Assembly (NCBI GenBank): GCA_022710935.1
Contig: JAKLFY010000061.1
Location: forward strand, 1-39,554
Source: Verrucomicrobiota bacterium
GTDB lineage: Bacteria; Verrucomicrobiota; Verrucomicrobiia; Limisphaerales; J093
Direction: 5' to 3'
DNA: 39,554 bases
Below the pieces are notes generated by a model. It made no database searches. It had not been told where the DNA came from and worked only from the letters and a program-made list of their open reading frames with translations. This document shows, piece by piece, positions 8,195 through 15,444 of the stretch. Position numbers and translations under genes: made by a program. Every line of letters starts with the position of its first letter. Within the stretch, counting starts at the first letter, position 1.

Positions 8195-10282
8195 ATGAAA
8201 GAGTACGCATCAGCGGACATTCGCAGTTTCGTCATCGGCGGCCACGCGACGTGTGGCAAGACCATGCTCGGCGAGGCCATGCTGGCTTGCAGCGGGGTGA
8301 TCGGACGCCTCGGCAGCATCGCCAACGGCACCACCGTGTCCGACTATCAGGAGAGTGAACAGAAGCGGAAGATCTCCATCCACGCGACCCTGCTCCATAC
8401 CGAGTGGCTCGGGAAGAAATTCAACATCATCGACACTCCAGGTTACATGGATTTCATCAGCGAGGCCATGGCCGCGCTCCGAATCGCCGATTTCGCCCTT
8501 GTCGTCGTCCACCCGATCGACGGCGTCGCCCTGGGCACCAATGCGGTCTGGCAGTACGCGACCGAATTCGGCCTCCCCAAGATGCTGGTCGTCAACATGC
8601 TCGACAAGGAACACACCAGTTTCGACGGCGTCCTTTCGCAACTGCGCGAGCGCTACGGATCCAAGGTGTTCCCCATCACCCTGCCCGTGAATCCCGGCCC
8701 CGGTTTCAACCAGGTTCTTGACGTGATGCGCAGCGTGATCACCACCTACACCACCGACGGCACCGGCAAACAGACCGAGGCTGCCGCCGCCGGCGAGTGG
8801 GCCGAAAAGGCCAAAGCCCTGCACCAGGAGTTGATCGAGCACATCGCCGAGGCCGATGACAAGCTTCTCGAGAAGTTCTTCGAACAAGGCGGCCTCTCGG
8901 AAGACGAGTTGCGCGCCGGCCTGCACGCCGCAATCCAAAAGGGCGAGGTCATCCCCGTGTTCGCCACGTCCGGGGAAACCAACGTCGGCGTCGCGCGCCT
9001 CATGGATTTCATCGCCAAGTACGGGGCGTCGCCTCTCGATCACCCTCAACTCGAGGCGGTCGATGCCAACGATCAGCCGGTTCAGGTCAAGCTCACCGAT
9101 CCTGCGCCCGTGCTCTATGTCTTCAAGACGCTCAACGAAGAGCACATCGGCGAAGTCTCCATCTTCCGCGTCCAATCCGGCACGGTGCGGTTCGGGAGCG
9201 AAATGCTCAATGCCAACCGCAACACGAGCGAGCGGATCGGCCAGATCCTCGTGCTCAATGGCAAGAATCGCCAGAACGTTAACAGCCTCAACGCCGGCGA
9301 CCTCGGCGCCGTGGTCAAGCTCAAGAACACCCACACCGGCGACACGCTCTGCGCGCCGGGCACCAACGTCCGGCTCCCCAAGGCGGCCTTCCCCAAGCCC
9401 AACATCCACGCCGCTCTCAAACTCAAATCCAAGGGCGAGGAAGACAAGATCGCCCAGGGCCTGGCCGCGCTGCACGAGGAGGATCCGACGTTCGTGTACG
9501 CCGTCGATTCCGAGCTGCACCAGACGGTCCTGTCCGGCCAGGGCGAACTGCATCTGCAAGTGATCTCCGAGCGGCTCCGCTCCCGCTACAAGGTCGATTT
9601 CGACCTCGTCGCCCCCCGCATCCGCTTCCGCGAAACCATCAAGGCCAGGGCGGATTCCAAGTATCGACACAAGAAACAGACGGGCGGCGCCGGGCAGTTC
9701 GCCGAGGTCTGGATGCGCATCGAACCTAAACCGCGCGGCACGGGCGTCGAATTCACCCAGAGCCTCGTCGGCCAGAACGTCGACCGCGTCTTCGTCCCGT
9801 CGGTCGAGAAAGGTGTCAATGCCGCCTGCACCGAGGGCATTCTCGCCGGCTATCGGGTGGTCGATCTCAAGATCGATTTCTACGACGGCAAGATGCACCC
9901 GGTGGACTCGAAAGACATCGCCTTCCAGATCGCCGGCAAGGAGGCGTTCCGCGAAGCCTTCGCAGCCGGGCGCCCATGCCTGCTCGAACCGATCCATGTC
10001 GTCGAAATCCGCGTCCCCGACGATGCCATGGGCAACGTGATCGGCGACCTATCGAGCCGGCGCGGCAAGATCCTGGGCATGGACACCGCCGGCGGGTTCC
10101 AGGTCATCAAGGCCACCGTGCCCGCCATGGAACTCTACCAGTATTCGACCGTCCTGCGCTCCCTCACCGGCGGACGCGCTGCCCATACCGAGGATTTCGA
10201 CCACTACGAGGAGATGCCCAGGGAGATGGAGCAGAAAGTCATCGCCGAGGCCAAGAAGGCCAAGGAAGAACAGCAGTCGTAG
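8195..10282 (+). CDS. elongation factor G-like translational GTPase (EF-G paralogue)
   Basis: I prefer ATG 8195 (695 residues) to the GTG two codons upstream. All five EF-G domains are present: GTP-binding domain (P-loop GHATCGKT, residues 16-23; DTPG, 80-83), beta-barrel domain II (VLYVFKTLNEEHIGEVSIFRVQSG), domain III (LAALHEEDPTFVY, LSGQGELHLQV), domain IV (GGAGQFAEVWMRIEP) and domain V (GNVIGDLSSRRGKILGMD). Two G motifs differ from canonical EF-G: switch I reads KRKISI instead of RGITI, and the NKxD motif is NMLD (134-137), with Met replacing the guanine-contacting lysine. These place it in an EF-G-like paralogue group rather than the main elongation factor, so I give no fusA symbol. It is divergent from leuB, 176 bases apart. 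The TAG stop overlaps a palindromic repeat. Confidence 0.9.
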   Translation: MKEYASADIRSFVIGGHATCGKTMLGEAMLACSGVIGRLGSIANGTTVSDYQESEQKRKISIHATLLHTEWLGKKFNIIDTPGYMDFISEAMAALRIADFALVVVHPIDGVALGTNAVWQYATEFGLPKMLVVNMLDKEHTSFDGVLSQLRERYGSKVFPITLPVNPGPGFNQVLDVMRSVITTYTTDGTGKQTEAAAAGEWAEKAKALHQELIEHIAEADDKLLEKFFEQGGLSEDELRAGLHAAIQKGEVIPVFATSGETNVGVARLMDFIAKYGASPLDHPQLEAVDANDQPVQVKLTDPAPVLYVFKTLNEEHIGEVSIFRVQSGTVRFGSEMLNANRNTSERIGQILVLNGKNRQNVNSLNAGDLGAVVKLKNTHTGDTLCAPGTNVRLPKAAFPKPNIHAALKLKSKGEEDKIAQGLAALHEEDPTFVYAVDSELHQTVLSGQGELHLQVISERLRSRYKVDFDLVAPRIRFRETIKARADSKYRHKKQTGGAGQFAEVWMRIEPKPRGTGVEFTQSLVGQNVDRVFVPSVEKGVNAACTEGILAGYRVVDLKIDFYDGKMHPVDSKDIAFQIAGKEAFREAFAAGRPCLLEPIHVVEIRVPDDAMGNVIGDLSSRRGKILGMDTAGGFQVIKATVPAMELYQYSTVLRSLTGGRAAHTEDFDHYEEMPREMEQKVIAEAKKAKEEQQS

Positions 10283-10324
10283 CCCGGTCATTTCATGCAA
10301 TTCGCGCGGAACTGCAACCGGGCT
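10281..10324. repeat. palindromic repeat overlapping the stop codon of the EF-G-like gene
   Basis: AGCCCGGT (10281-10288) and ACCGGGCT (10317-10324) are perfect inverted ends of a 44-base unit. Its first two bases belong to the TAG stop (10280-10282). The adjacent CTTGCGAAGTCTGACCGCCC (10327-10346) is shared with 26367-26386 and 34016-34035 in variant form. Confidence 0.75.
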
Positions 10325-10379
10325 TCTTGCGAAGTCTGACCGCCCTGCGCACTCACGGAGTATGAGAAACATGGGGGTC

Positions 10380-10450
10380 AGCCCGCATTTCTCACCAACT
10401 CTTGACGTCATCTGACCGGTCACCGTCACATTTCACCTCAAATGCGGGCT
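10380..10450. repeat. 71-base palindromic repeat
   Basis: AGCCCGCATTT (10380-10390) and AAATGCGGGCT (10440-10450) are perfect 11-base inverted ends. The outer bases AGCCCGCAT are the same as in the repeat at 3955-4022. Confidence 0.8.
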
Positions 10451-10460
10451 AATCAGAATA

Positions 10461-10528
10461 GACCCGGAAATCTCACCCACGGACCGTCAGGAATGCCGCG
10501 ACCGCTCCACGGGTGAGAATTCCGGGTC
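10461..10528. repeat. 68-base palindromic repeat of a second type
   Basis: GACCCGGAAATCTCACCC (10461-10478) and GGGTGAGAATTCCGGGTC (10511-10528) are inverted with 17 of 18 bases matching. The sequence TAGACCCGGAAATC recurs at 17686-17699. With the two preceding palindromes it fills the gap between the EF-G-like gene and the next gene. Confidence 0.8.
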
Positions 10529-10569
10529 AGGGGGCCTCTTCGCCGGTGGGCAGCGCCGGGGCCAGGCCC

Positions 10570-11448
10570 TCACCAATTTGTTTCCGACGGTGGCGAGGTG
10601 AACACCGGCAACGGGGCCACGGCGGGTGCGAAACCTGCCGGTGTCGAGGAGGTCTCGGTCGCGACAAAGAGGTTCATCTCGACGGCCGCGCCGTCGTCGC
10701 TCAGCTCGATCCTCGGAATCACGTTGAGACTGATGGCGGTTCCTTCAGGGCCTCCAGTTGTGATTTGCGCCTGCCGCCCATCCAGCGTCGCGACCCGGGG
10801 TGCGAACAGCAAGTCCACCCCGCTGGTCGACTCGAGTTGTTGCAGCAGGGCCGCTGCCTCGTCCGCGCCATACGATTGTTGTGCGGCGATGCCGCCTGCG
10901 TGACTCAGGAGATCGCCGAACCCGGCTTCGGCGAAAACGCTTTCCGGCGCCTCCAAAAGGGTGAAGGCGACTGTGATCTGCGATTCGGAATCACCGGCGT
11001 TCGCGATGATCTGAGGGCTCACCATCACGACGCCGCGCCGCCCCTGGGGCGTCGTCCAACCGCCGGTCACCAAAGTCTCTCCATCCCTGACCAGCGCCTT
11101 CATTGGCGCCAGGAGCATTCGCGAAGGCGTCGGCGCCATGTCTGCTTCCCGGGAGGGCTTCGCGGGTTCCGCCGTCTCCGTCGGTGGGTTTTGGCGCCAC
11201 CGGCCGATCTCTCCCCGCAGGCGCAGCAGTTCCAGATGTTCCCCCCGCAGGCGCTCGAGTTCGTCGAAGTCGAGTTTGATCCGCGACAACCGCTCGTTCT
11301 CGACACGGAGGGCGGCCACCGAGGCGGCTTGCCGCCGCAACGTGAGGTTCTCTTCACGCAATTGCTCGAGGGCGGAGTGTTGCAGGGTCAGTACCACCAC
11401 GACCAACACCGCGACCGCTGCGGTCAGAGCCAGTTTGATCTTCATCAT
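10570..11448 (-). CDS. membrane-anchored coiled-coil protein with a secretin-like beta segment
   Basis: I start at the ATG-ATG pair at 11448 (292 residues); the open frame continues far upstream but has no gene character there. Residues about 4-24 are one hydrophobic helix (LALTAAVAVLVVVVLTL), a signal anchor or uncleaved signal. Residues about 27-85 are a heptad-rich coiled coil (ALEQLREENLTLRRQAASVA onward). After a Pro-rich linker comes a beta-rich domain; its DLLFAPRVATLDGRQAQI and LNVIPRIELSDDGAAVEMNL resemble the short core of type II/III secretin domains (L-xxPRVTTL-xGRQA). No full secretin pore or N-domains are present, so it is not GspD. Its job is unknown; a periplasm-facing scaffold is an inference. 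It is divergent from the aminotransferase gene. Confidence 0.65.
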   Translation of the reverse strand: MMKIKLALTAAVAVLVVVVLTLQHSALEQLREENLTLRRQAASVAALRVENERLSRIKLDFDELERLRGEHLELLRLRGEIGRWRQNPPTETAEPAKPSREADMAPTPSRMLLAPMKALVRDGETLVTGGWTTPQGRRGVVMVSPQIIANAGDSESQITVAFTLLEAPESVFAEAGFGDLLSHAGGIAAQQSYGADEAAALLQQLESTSGVDLLFAPRVATLDGRQAQITTGGPEGTAISLNVIPRIELSDDGAAVEMNLFVATETSSTPAGFAPAVAPLPVFTSPPSETNW

Positions 11449-11599
11449 CGTTAGGTAATACCCACTCGAAGCGAATTCCGACAAGAAATCCGTTCGGCGC
11501 GCAGCCGGGCCATGAGCGGATCGGTCTCGGCGTTGCGATCCGGGACCGGGTCGACGGGGATAGAAGGCAACGGGGTCGCATCGAAAGAGCTGATTCGAC

Positions 11600-11680
11600 T
11601 CAGGACTGGGTTTGCAGAGACAGGAGCCCCAGCAGACTCCACTTGTTCCCCACCTGGTCCAGCACGTTGCGGATGGGGCA
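11600..11680 (-). pseudogene. fragment of an HxlR-type winged-helix regulator
   Basis: The minus strand from 11680 encodes CPIRNVLDQVGNKWSLLGLL followed by SLQTQS and a TGA. This matches the highly conserved N-terminal motif of HxlR regulators (CPVRxVLDxxGxKWSLLxL), including the conserved redox-type Cys. The recognition helix and the rest are missing. The remainder of the 420-base gap 11449-11868 shows no convincing gene. Confidence 0.55.
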
Positions 11681-11868
11681 TGCTCGAGTGCCGTGTTGAC
11701 GAATGGGACTCGCGGCGTAGGCTGCGGTCTGCCAGCATGAAGCCTGACGATGGAGCAGTCAGAATGGGGCAGCCCGTCTGCCGAGAGGGGCGCTGAGGAC
11801 TCGAACCGAAGGACCGGCGCGCACCATCCGTCGGGCAGGATCGACAATTCGCATCACCGGAGCGTTGC

Positions 11869-13230
11869 ATGAGAGAACCAGTCACGAACCGCCGCAAGTT
11901 CCTTGGAACCATCGGCACCGCATCGATCGTTGTGGGATCGGGAGTGCCCCTGCGAAACCTCGCCGCCGGGGCGGAGCAGAAGCTCGCGCTCGACGGCGGT
12001 GAGCCGGTGCGAACCTCCCTCCTCGGGGCTCGTCCGTATGGGCCGCAGTTCTACGACGACGTCGAGAAGCAAGAACTCCTGGAAGTCCTCGAGTCGAGGG
12101 TCCCCTTCCGCTGGTCTCGAGGACCATCGTCCAAGGTCCTCGCCTTCGAGAGAGAGTATGCGGCTCACCTCGGCGCGAAGTTCGCCCTCGGGGTGACCTC
12201 GGGAACGACCGCCCTGTACACCGCCATGGCGGCGCTCGAGGTCGGGCCGGGCGACGAGGTGATTCTCCCCGCGTGGACCTGGTATGCCTGCTACGACGCG
12301 ATCGTTCTTTGCGGAGCCCTGCCGGTCTTCGCCGAGATCGACGAGTCCTTCGACTTGGACCCGAACGACATCGAGGGGAAGATCACACCCCAGACCAAGG
12401 TGATCATGGCCGTCCATCTCCAGGGATGCCCATGCGACATGGAGCCTATCCTTGAGATCGCTCGAAAGCACAAACTCCGGGTGCTCGAGGACTGCGCCCA
12501 GTGTGCCGGCGGACGCTACAAAGGGAAATACGTCGGCACGATCGGCGACATCGGCATTAACAGCTTCCAGCTCAGCAAGACCATCACCGCGGGGGAGGGT
12601 GGGGCCGTGATGACGAGCGATCCGAAGCTCTTCGAACGCGCTTTCCGGTTTCACGACTTCGGCACCCTGCATACACCCTACACCGAGGCGCTGGGCGGCG
12701 GGTTGCTCGGCGCGTTCGCCGCGTGCAACTTTCGCATGAATGAGTTCACCGGAGCGGTTCTCCGAGGCCAGTTGCAGAAACTCGAGACCATTTGCCGGGG
12801 CCTTCGCCGCAACGCTCGGAAGGTCCGCGAGGCCATCGCCGATCTCCCCGGACTCAAACTTCGCAAGTCGCCCGATCTTGAAGGCGACCTGGGGGTGGGG
12901 GTGTTCCTTGACTTGGGTACTCAGGAGCGTCGCGACAAGTTCCTCCGGGCCATGAGTGCCGAAGGGGTCTCGGCCTCGGCGCCGGGCGGTTCTGTCATCC
13001 TGCCCACAGCCCCGCGGATCGAGAAGAAGGCGACCGTCCATCCCGCTTGGCCTTCCTTCCAGAGCGCCCGGGGCCAGGCGATCCAATACGGCAGCGAGTG
13101 CTGCCCGCGGACCATCAGTATTCTCAGTCGTGCCGGGGGCGTCATGATGGACCCCAAGTTCAGTGATGAGGATGTCAAGGACATCGCCAAGGCCATCCGG
13201 AAGGTCTACCTGGCCCTTGGCCGAGTCTGA
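11869..13230 (+). CDS. DegT/DnrJ/EryC1/StrS-family PLP aminotransferase with a Tat signal
   Basis: The 453-residue protein starts at ATG 11869 with GGAG 8 bases upstream. Residues 1-32 form a twin-arginine signal (TNRRKFLGTIG then a hydrophobic stretch). The rest is a fold-type I sugar aminotransferase: GVTSGTTALYTAM phosphate-binding region (108-120), LPAWTWYA (133-140), LEDCAQCAGG with PLP-nitrogen-binding Asp208, and SFQLSKTITAGEGG with Schiff-base Lys237. All catalytic residues look intact. Family members transaminate keto-sugars or amino-cyclitols, usually in the cytoplasm; an exported member is unusual, although Tat export suits a protein folded around its cofactor. No sugar-nucleotide pathway genes are adjacent, so the substrate is open. 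The gene is divergent from the coiled-coil protein. Confidence 0.88.
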   Translation: MREPVTNRRKFLGTIGTASIVVGSGVPLRNLAAGAEQKLALDGGEPVRTSLLGARPYGPQFYDDVEKQELLEVLESRVPFRWSRGPSSKVLAFEREYAAHLGAKFALGVTSGTTALYTAMAALEVGPGDEVILPAWTWYACYDAIVLCGALPVFAEIDESFDLDPNDIEGKITPQTKVIMAVHLQGCPCDMEPILEIARKHKLRVLEDCAQCAGGRYKGKYVGTIGDIGINSFQLSKTITAGEGGAVMTSDPKLFERAFRFHDFGTLHTPYTEALGGGLLGAFAACNFRMNEFTGAVLRGQLQKLETICRGLRRNARKVREAIADLPGLKLRKSPDLEGDLGVGVFLDLGTQERRDKFLRAMSAEGVSASAPGGSVILPTAPRIEKKATVHPAWPSFQSARGQAIQYGSECCPRTISILSRAGGVMMDPKFSDEDVKDIAKAIRKVYLALGRV

Positions 13231-13473
13231 CCGGCCTGTGGCCCAAGCCAGAAATGCGAAGTGCGAGCATCGATGGCCGTAGGGTTCAACCCAGTCCCTG
13301 GTCCAAGAAAGCCCCGCCGCGGCAGACGGCAAGTCGCGTTACGTCGTGTCGGACGCCCGAACCTCCAGCGCGGCTGCGGGCGACGACCTTGCGCTTGCCG
13401 GTCATCCGCCTTCGAAACGGATTGAACCCGGTCCATGGCTTGCGCTAGGCTGCGCCGCGTCCGACACCAAACC

Positions 13474-14058
13474 ATGTCGGGCACGCCGTTCTACATCCAC
13501 GGCAGCGGCTATCTTGAAGGGTCGCCGTTTCCGTGGATCGTCAGCGACTTCGGTCTGGTGGACGCCATCGAAAGCGGCATCACCAAAATCCCGCGTTTGC
13601 CAGCCATCGACAACACGGGGCGGCCCGACCCGAAGTACTTCAAACTGTGGGAGCACATCACACGTGACTTGAAGACAGGTGAGCGGTTGACCGGCGGGAA
13701 ACCGAAGCCGGAAGTGGTTTATCGCAAGGCCGAGGATGCGCTCCTCACGCTGGCGGGCGAGTGGAGAGAGCGGTTCGATCAGTTCAACGGGTCACAGCCT
13801 GGCCTGGAGCGAACACCGCCCGTGATGATCGTGGTCTGCGACAACACGCACATCGCGGAGCATTTCCACCGCATGATCTCCGGCGAGCAGATCATCGAGG
13901 CCGACACGCCCGACGACGGGGTGTTCTTGCTTTGTGCCGTCGACGGCCAAGCTCACTATCTGGTTTCTAAGGACAAAGCACTAAAGGATTTGCGAGATAG
14001 TTGTGCGCTGCCTGTCATTGGCATGAGTGCGGAGCTTGGGCCGGTTTTGGGTGCGTGA
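13474..14058 (+). pseudogene. chimeric remnant: internal piece of a type III-like restriction enzyme joined to a PIN-domain end
   Basis: The open frame (ATG 13474, or 13435) begins abruptly with TPFYIHGSGYLEGSPF then WIVSDFGLVDAIESGITKIP and PAIDNTGRPDPKYFKLWEHI, which is an internal region of BPTD_3080-like type III restriction/helicase proteins; PPVMIVVCDNTHIAEH continues that match. From about 13890 the sequence changes to DTPDDGVFLLCAVDGQAHYL then VSKDKALKDL, the C-terminal signature of a PIN-domain nuclease (PDDxxFL...A.YLVSxDxxLL). Base use also becomes more AT-rich there. The helicase Walker motifs and the PIN N-terminal acidic residues are missing, so neither enzyme can work. The short leader 13231-13473 shows no gene. 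Confidence 0.6.
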
Positions 14059-14128
14059 TGCGCGCGAGGTGCCGATTCCAGCGCAGATGGCTCGCTTGCG
14101 GTGTGTCCACGATCTTCATCGCCCGGGT

Positions 14129-14530
14129 TTACGTCCGACATTCGGCTTGGGCGTCCGCCTGCTCCAAAGCCGCTCTCCTGTCCGCCTGGCGGGCCAGTTC
14201 GCGGGCCATCCCGCTGAAGATCAGCGTGTGGATGGGGTAGAGCAGATACCAATCGAGCAGCCCGGCGAGCCCACGCGGACGTCGTGCGGGTCGCGCCACC
14301 CGCGCCGCGGGCCCACTGCGCCCAGCAGGCGGTCCAGGAAACCACGCGCCCACCATGCTCAGTTCGTGCAGAGCCAGCCCGCTTTCCCACCCAACCGGGT
14401 GAAGCCGCCATACACGGCCGCTGCCGGAGCGCGCACGAGCCGCTGACGGCGCTCCAGGATGATGCCTTCCTGCGTCGCCAACACCACCGGTGCGAGGTCC
14501 CCCTGGCTGCTGACGATGCCGGAGGATCCT
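14129..14530 (-). pseudogene. broken SDR/DUF2867-type protein
   Basis: On the minus strand one frame gives VVLATQEGIILERRQRLVRA, PAAAVYGGFTRLGGKAGWLC and TN, then an in-frame TGA, then AWWARGFLDRLLGAVGPRRG and WRDPHDVRVG. The match then jumps to another frame as RGLAGLLDWYLLYPIHTLIF then SGMARELARQ. Intact NAD(P)-binding/DUF2867 proteins read ...EGMIVERRQR...GGxRGWLY..WLWRLRGxLDRL...RDPDELRVGDA... and end ...FxPRGLAGLLYWYxLYPLHxxIF. So there is one nonsense codon, one internal deletion and a missing N-terminal Rossmann part. Confidence 0.65.
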
Positions 14531-14730
14531 CTCCAAGTCCCGCCTCAAAACAGCGAGTCTATCAAGGCGCCGGCTTGCGGCCCACTGCATCGGATGCTGT
14601 GAGCCGAGCATATCTTCGACAATATATCGACATGAGGGCCTTTTGGGTGCGATAAAAACGCACAACAGCATCTGATATCATTGACAATAAGCATATTATG
14701 AATACATAGAAAAACATCATTGGTGAGCAC

Positions 14731-14759
14731 TTGACATTCTACAAAAATGATACAATTAT
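14731..14759 (+). promoter_or_regulatory. promoter of the fasciclin gene
   Basis: A perfect TTGACA (14731-14736) is followed after 17 bases by AATTAT (14754-14759); an alternative TACAAT lies at 14751-14756 with a 14-base spacer. It is inside an AT-rich island (about 14640-14765) that stands out from the GC-rich surroundings. A second TTGACA lies at 14681-14686. Transcription would start near 14766. Confidence 0.55.
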
Positions 14760-14772
14760 TGCACATGTTCGA

Positions 14773-14789
14773 TTGCCGATGGTCGGCAA
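14773..14789 (+). promoter_or_regulatory. leader hairpin of the fasciclin gene
   Basis: TTGCCGA-TGG-TCGGCAA is a perfect 7-base-pair stem with a 3-base loop, a few bases after the predicted transcription start and 40 bases before the ATG at 14829. It could stabilise the mRNA end or be an operator; the sequence does not tell which. Confidence 0.5.
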
Positions 14790-14828
14790 GTGAACGTGAC
14801 AACTGAAACTCAAAAAGATCATCGAACC

Positions 14829-15359
14829 ATGAAAAAGCACCGCATCCTCACCGTGGCAGCCATCGCCGCTGTACTCACCCTCACTCCCAGCCTGATCGCC
14901 GGAGACTGCGCCGCCAGCAAGTGCGCCTCGACCAGCACTTGCACGGCGGGCAAGGACATCGTTGCCGTCGCCTCGGGCGCGGACAACTTCAAGACCCTGG
15001 TTGCGGCCGTGAAAGCCGCGGGCCTGGTGGAAACGCTCCAGGGCAAAGGACCGTTCATGGTTTTTGCCCCGACCGACGCCGCGTTTGCCAAGCTGCCGGC
15101 TGGCACGGTCGAGAGCCTGCTCAAGCCGGAGAACAAGGAGAAGCTGGCCGCCATTCTGAAGTATCACGTCGTCCCCGGCAAGGTGCTTGCGGCGGACGTG
15201 AAGACGATGGAAGCCAAGACCGCGCAGGGTCAGAGCGTGAGGCTCAAGGTGTCCGACGCGGGTGTCACCGTGGATAATGCGAAGGTCGTCAAGACGGACC
15301 TGCTCGCCCAGAACGGCGTGATTCACGTCATTGACTCGGTGATTCTGCCCAAGTCCTGA
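14829..15359 (+). CDS. exported fasciclin (FAS1) domain protein
   Basis: I start at ATG 14829 (176 residues), which gives a clean signal peptide [20 protein letters not shown] ending near SLIAG; a GTG at 14790 is in frame but would bury it. After a short Cys/Ser/Thr-rich stretch ([12 protein letters not shown]) comes one FAS1 domain: [20 protein letters not shown], the H1 box [25 protein letters not shown], and the H2 box [12 protein letters not shown]. The length suits a single-domain secreted FAS1 protein. Such proteins mediate adhesion or surface interaction; the role here is not known. It has its own promoter, leader hairpin and strong terminator, so it is monocistronic and perhaps highly expressed. 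Confidence 0.9.
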   Translation: MKKHRILTVAAIAAVLTLTPSLIAGDCAASKCASTSTCTAGKDIVAVASGADNFKTLVAAVKAAGLVETLQGKGPFMVFAPTDAAFAKLPAGTVESLLKPENKEKLAAILKYHVVPGKVLAADVKTMEAKTAQGQSVRLKVSDAGVTVDNAKVVKTDLLAQNGVIHVIDSVILPKS

Positions 15360-15371
15360 CTGACTCCTCCC

Positions 15372-15405
15372 ACTGAGGCGGAGAGCCGCCGGCCTCCGCC
15401 TCAGT
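15372..15405 (+). terminator. strong hairpin terminator after the fasciclin gene
   Basis: ACTGAGGCGGAG (15372-15383) pairs perfectly with CTCCGCCTCAGT (15394-15405), with a smaller GCC/GGC stem within the 10-base loop. It lies 12 bases after the stop codon and is followed by the pyrimidine-rich CCTCTTGT rather than a true T-tract. Confidence 0.6.
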
Positions 15406-15444
15406 CCTCTTGTCAGCCGCCCACAAGTCAGGTACTGATCCGCA

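Noticed and set aside
8210-9997. 595-codon open frame on the minus strand opposite the EF-G-like gene
   Set aside because: Antisense shadow; the plus-strand frame has all EF-G domains.
11449-11847. N-terminal extension of the coiled-coil protein to 425 residues
   Set aside because: The extra 133 residues are low-quality, overlap the HxlR fragment in another frame, and would place the signal helix in the middle of the protein.
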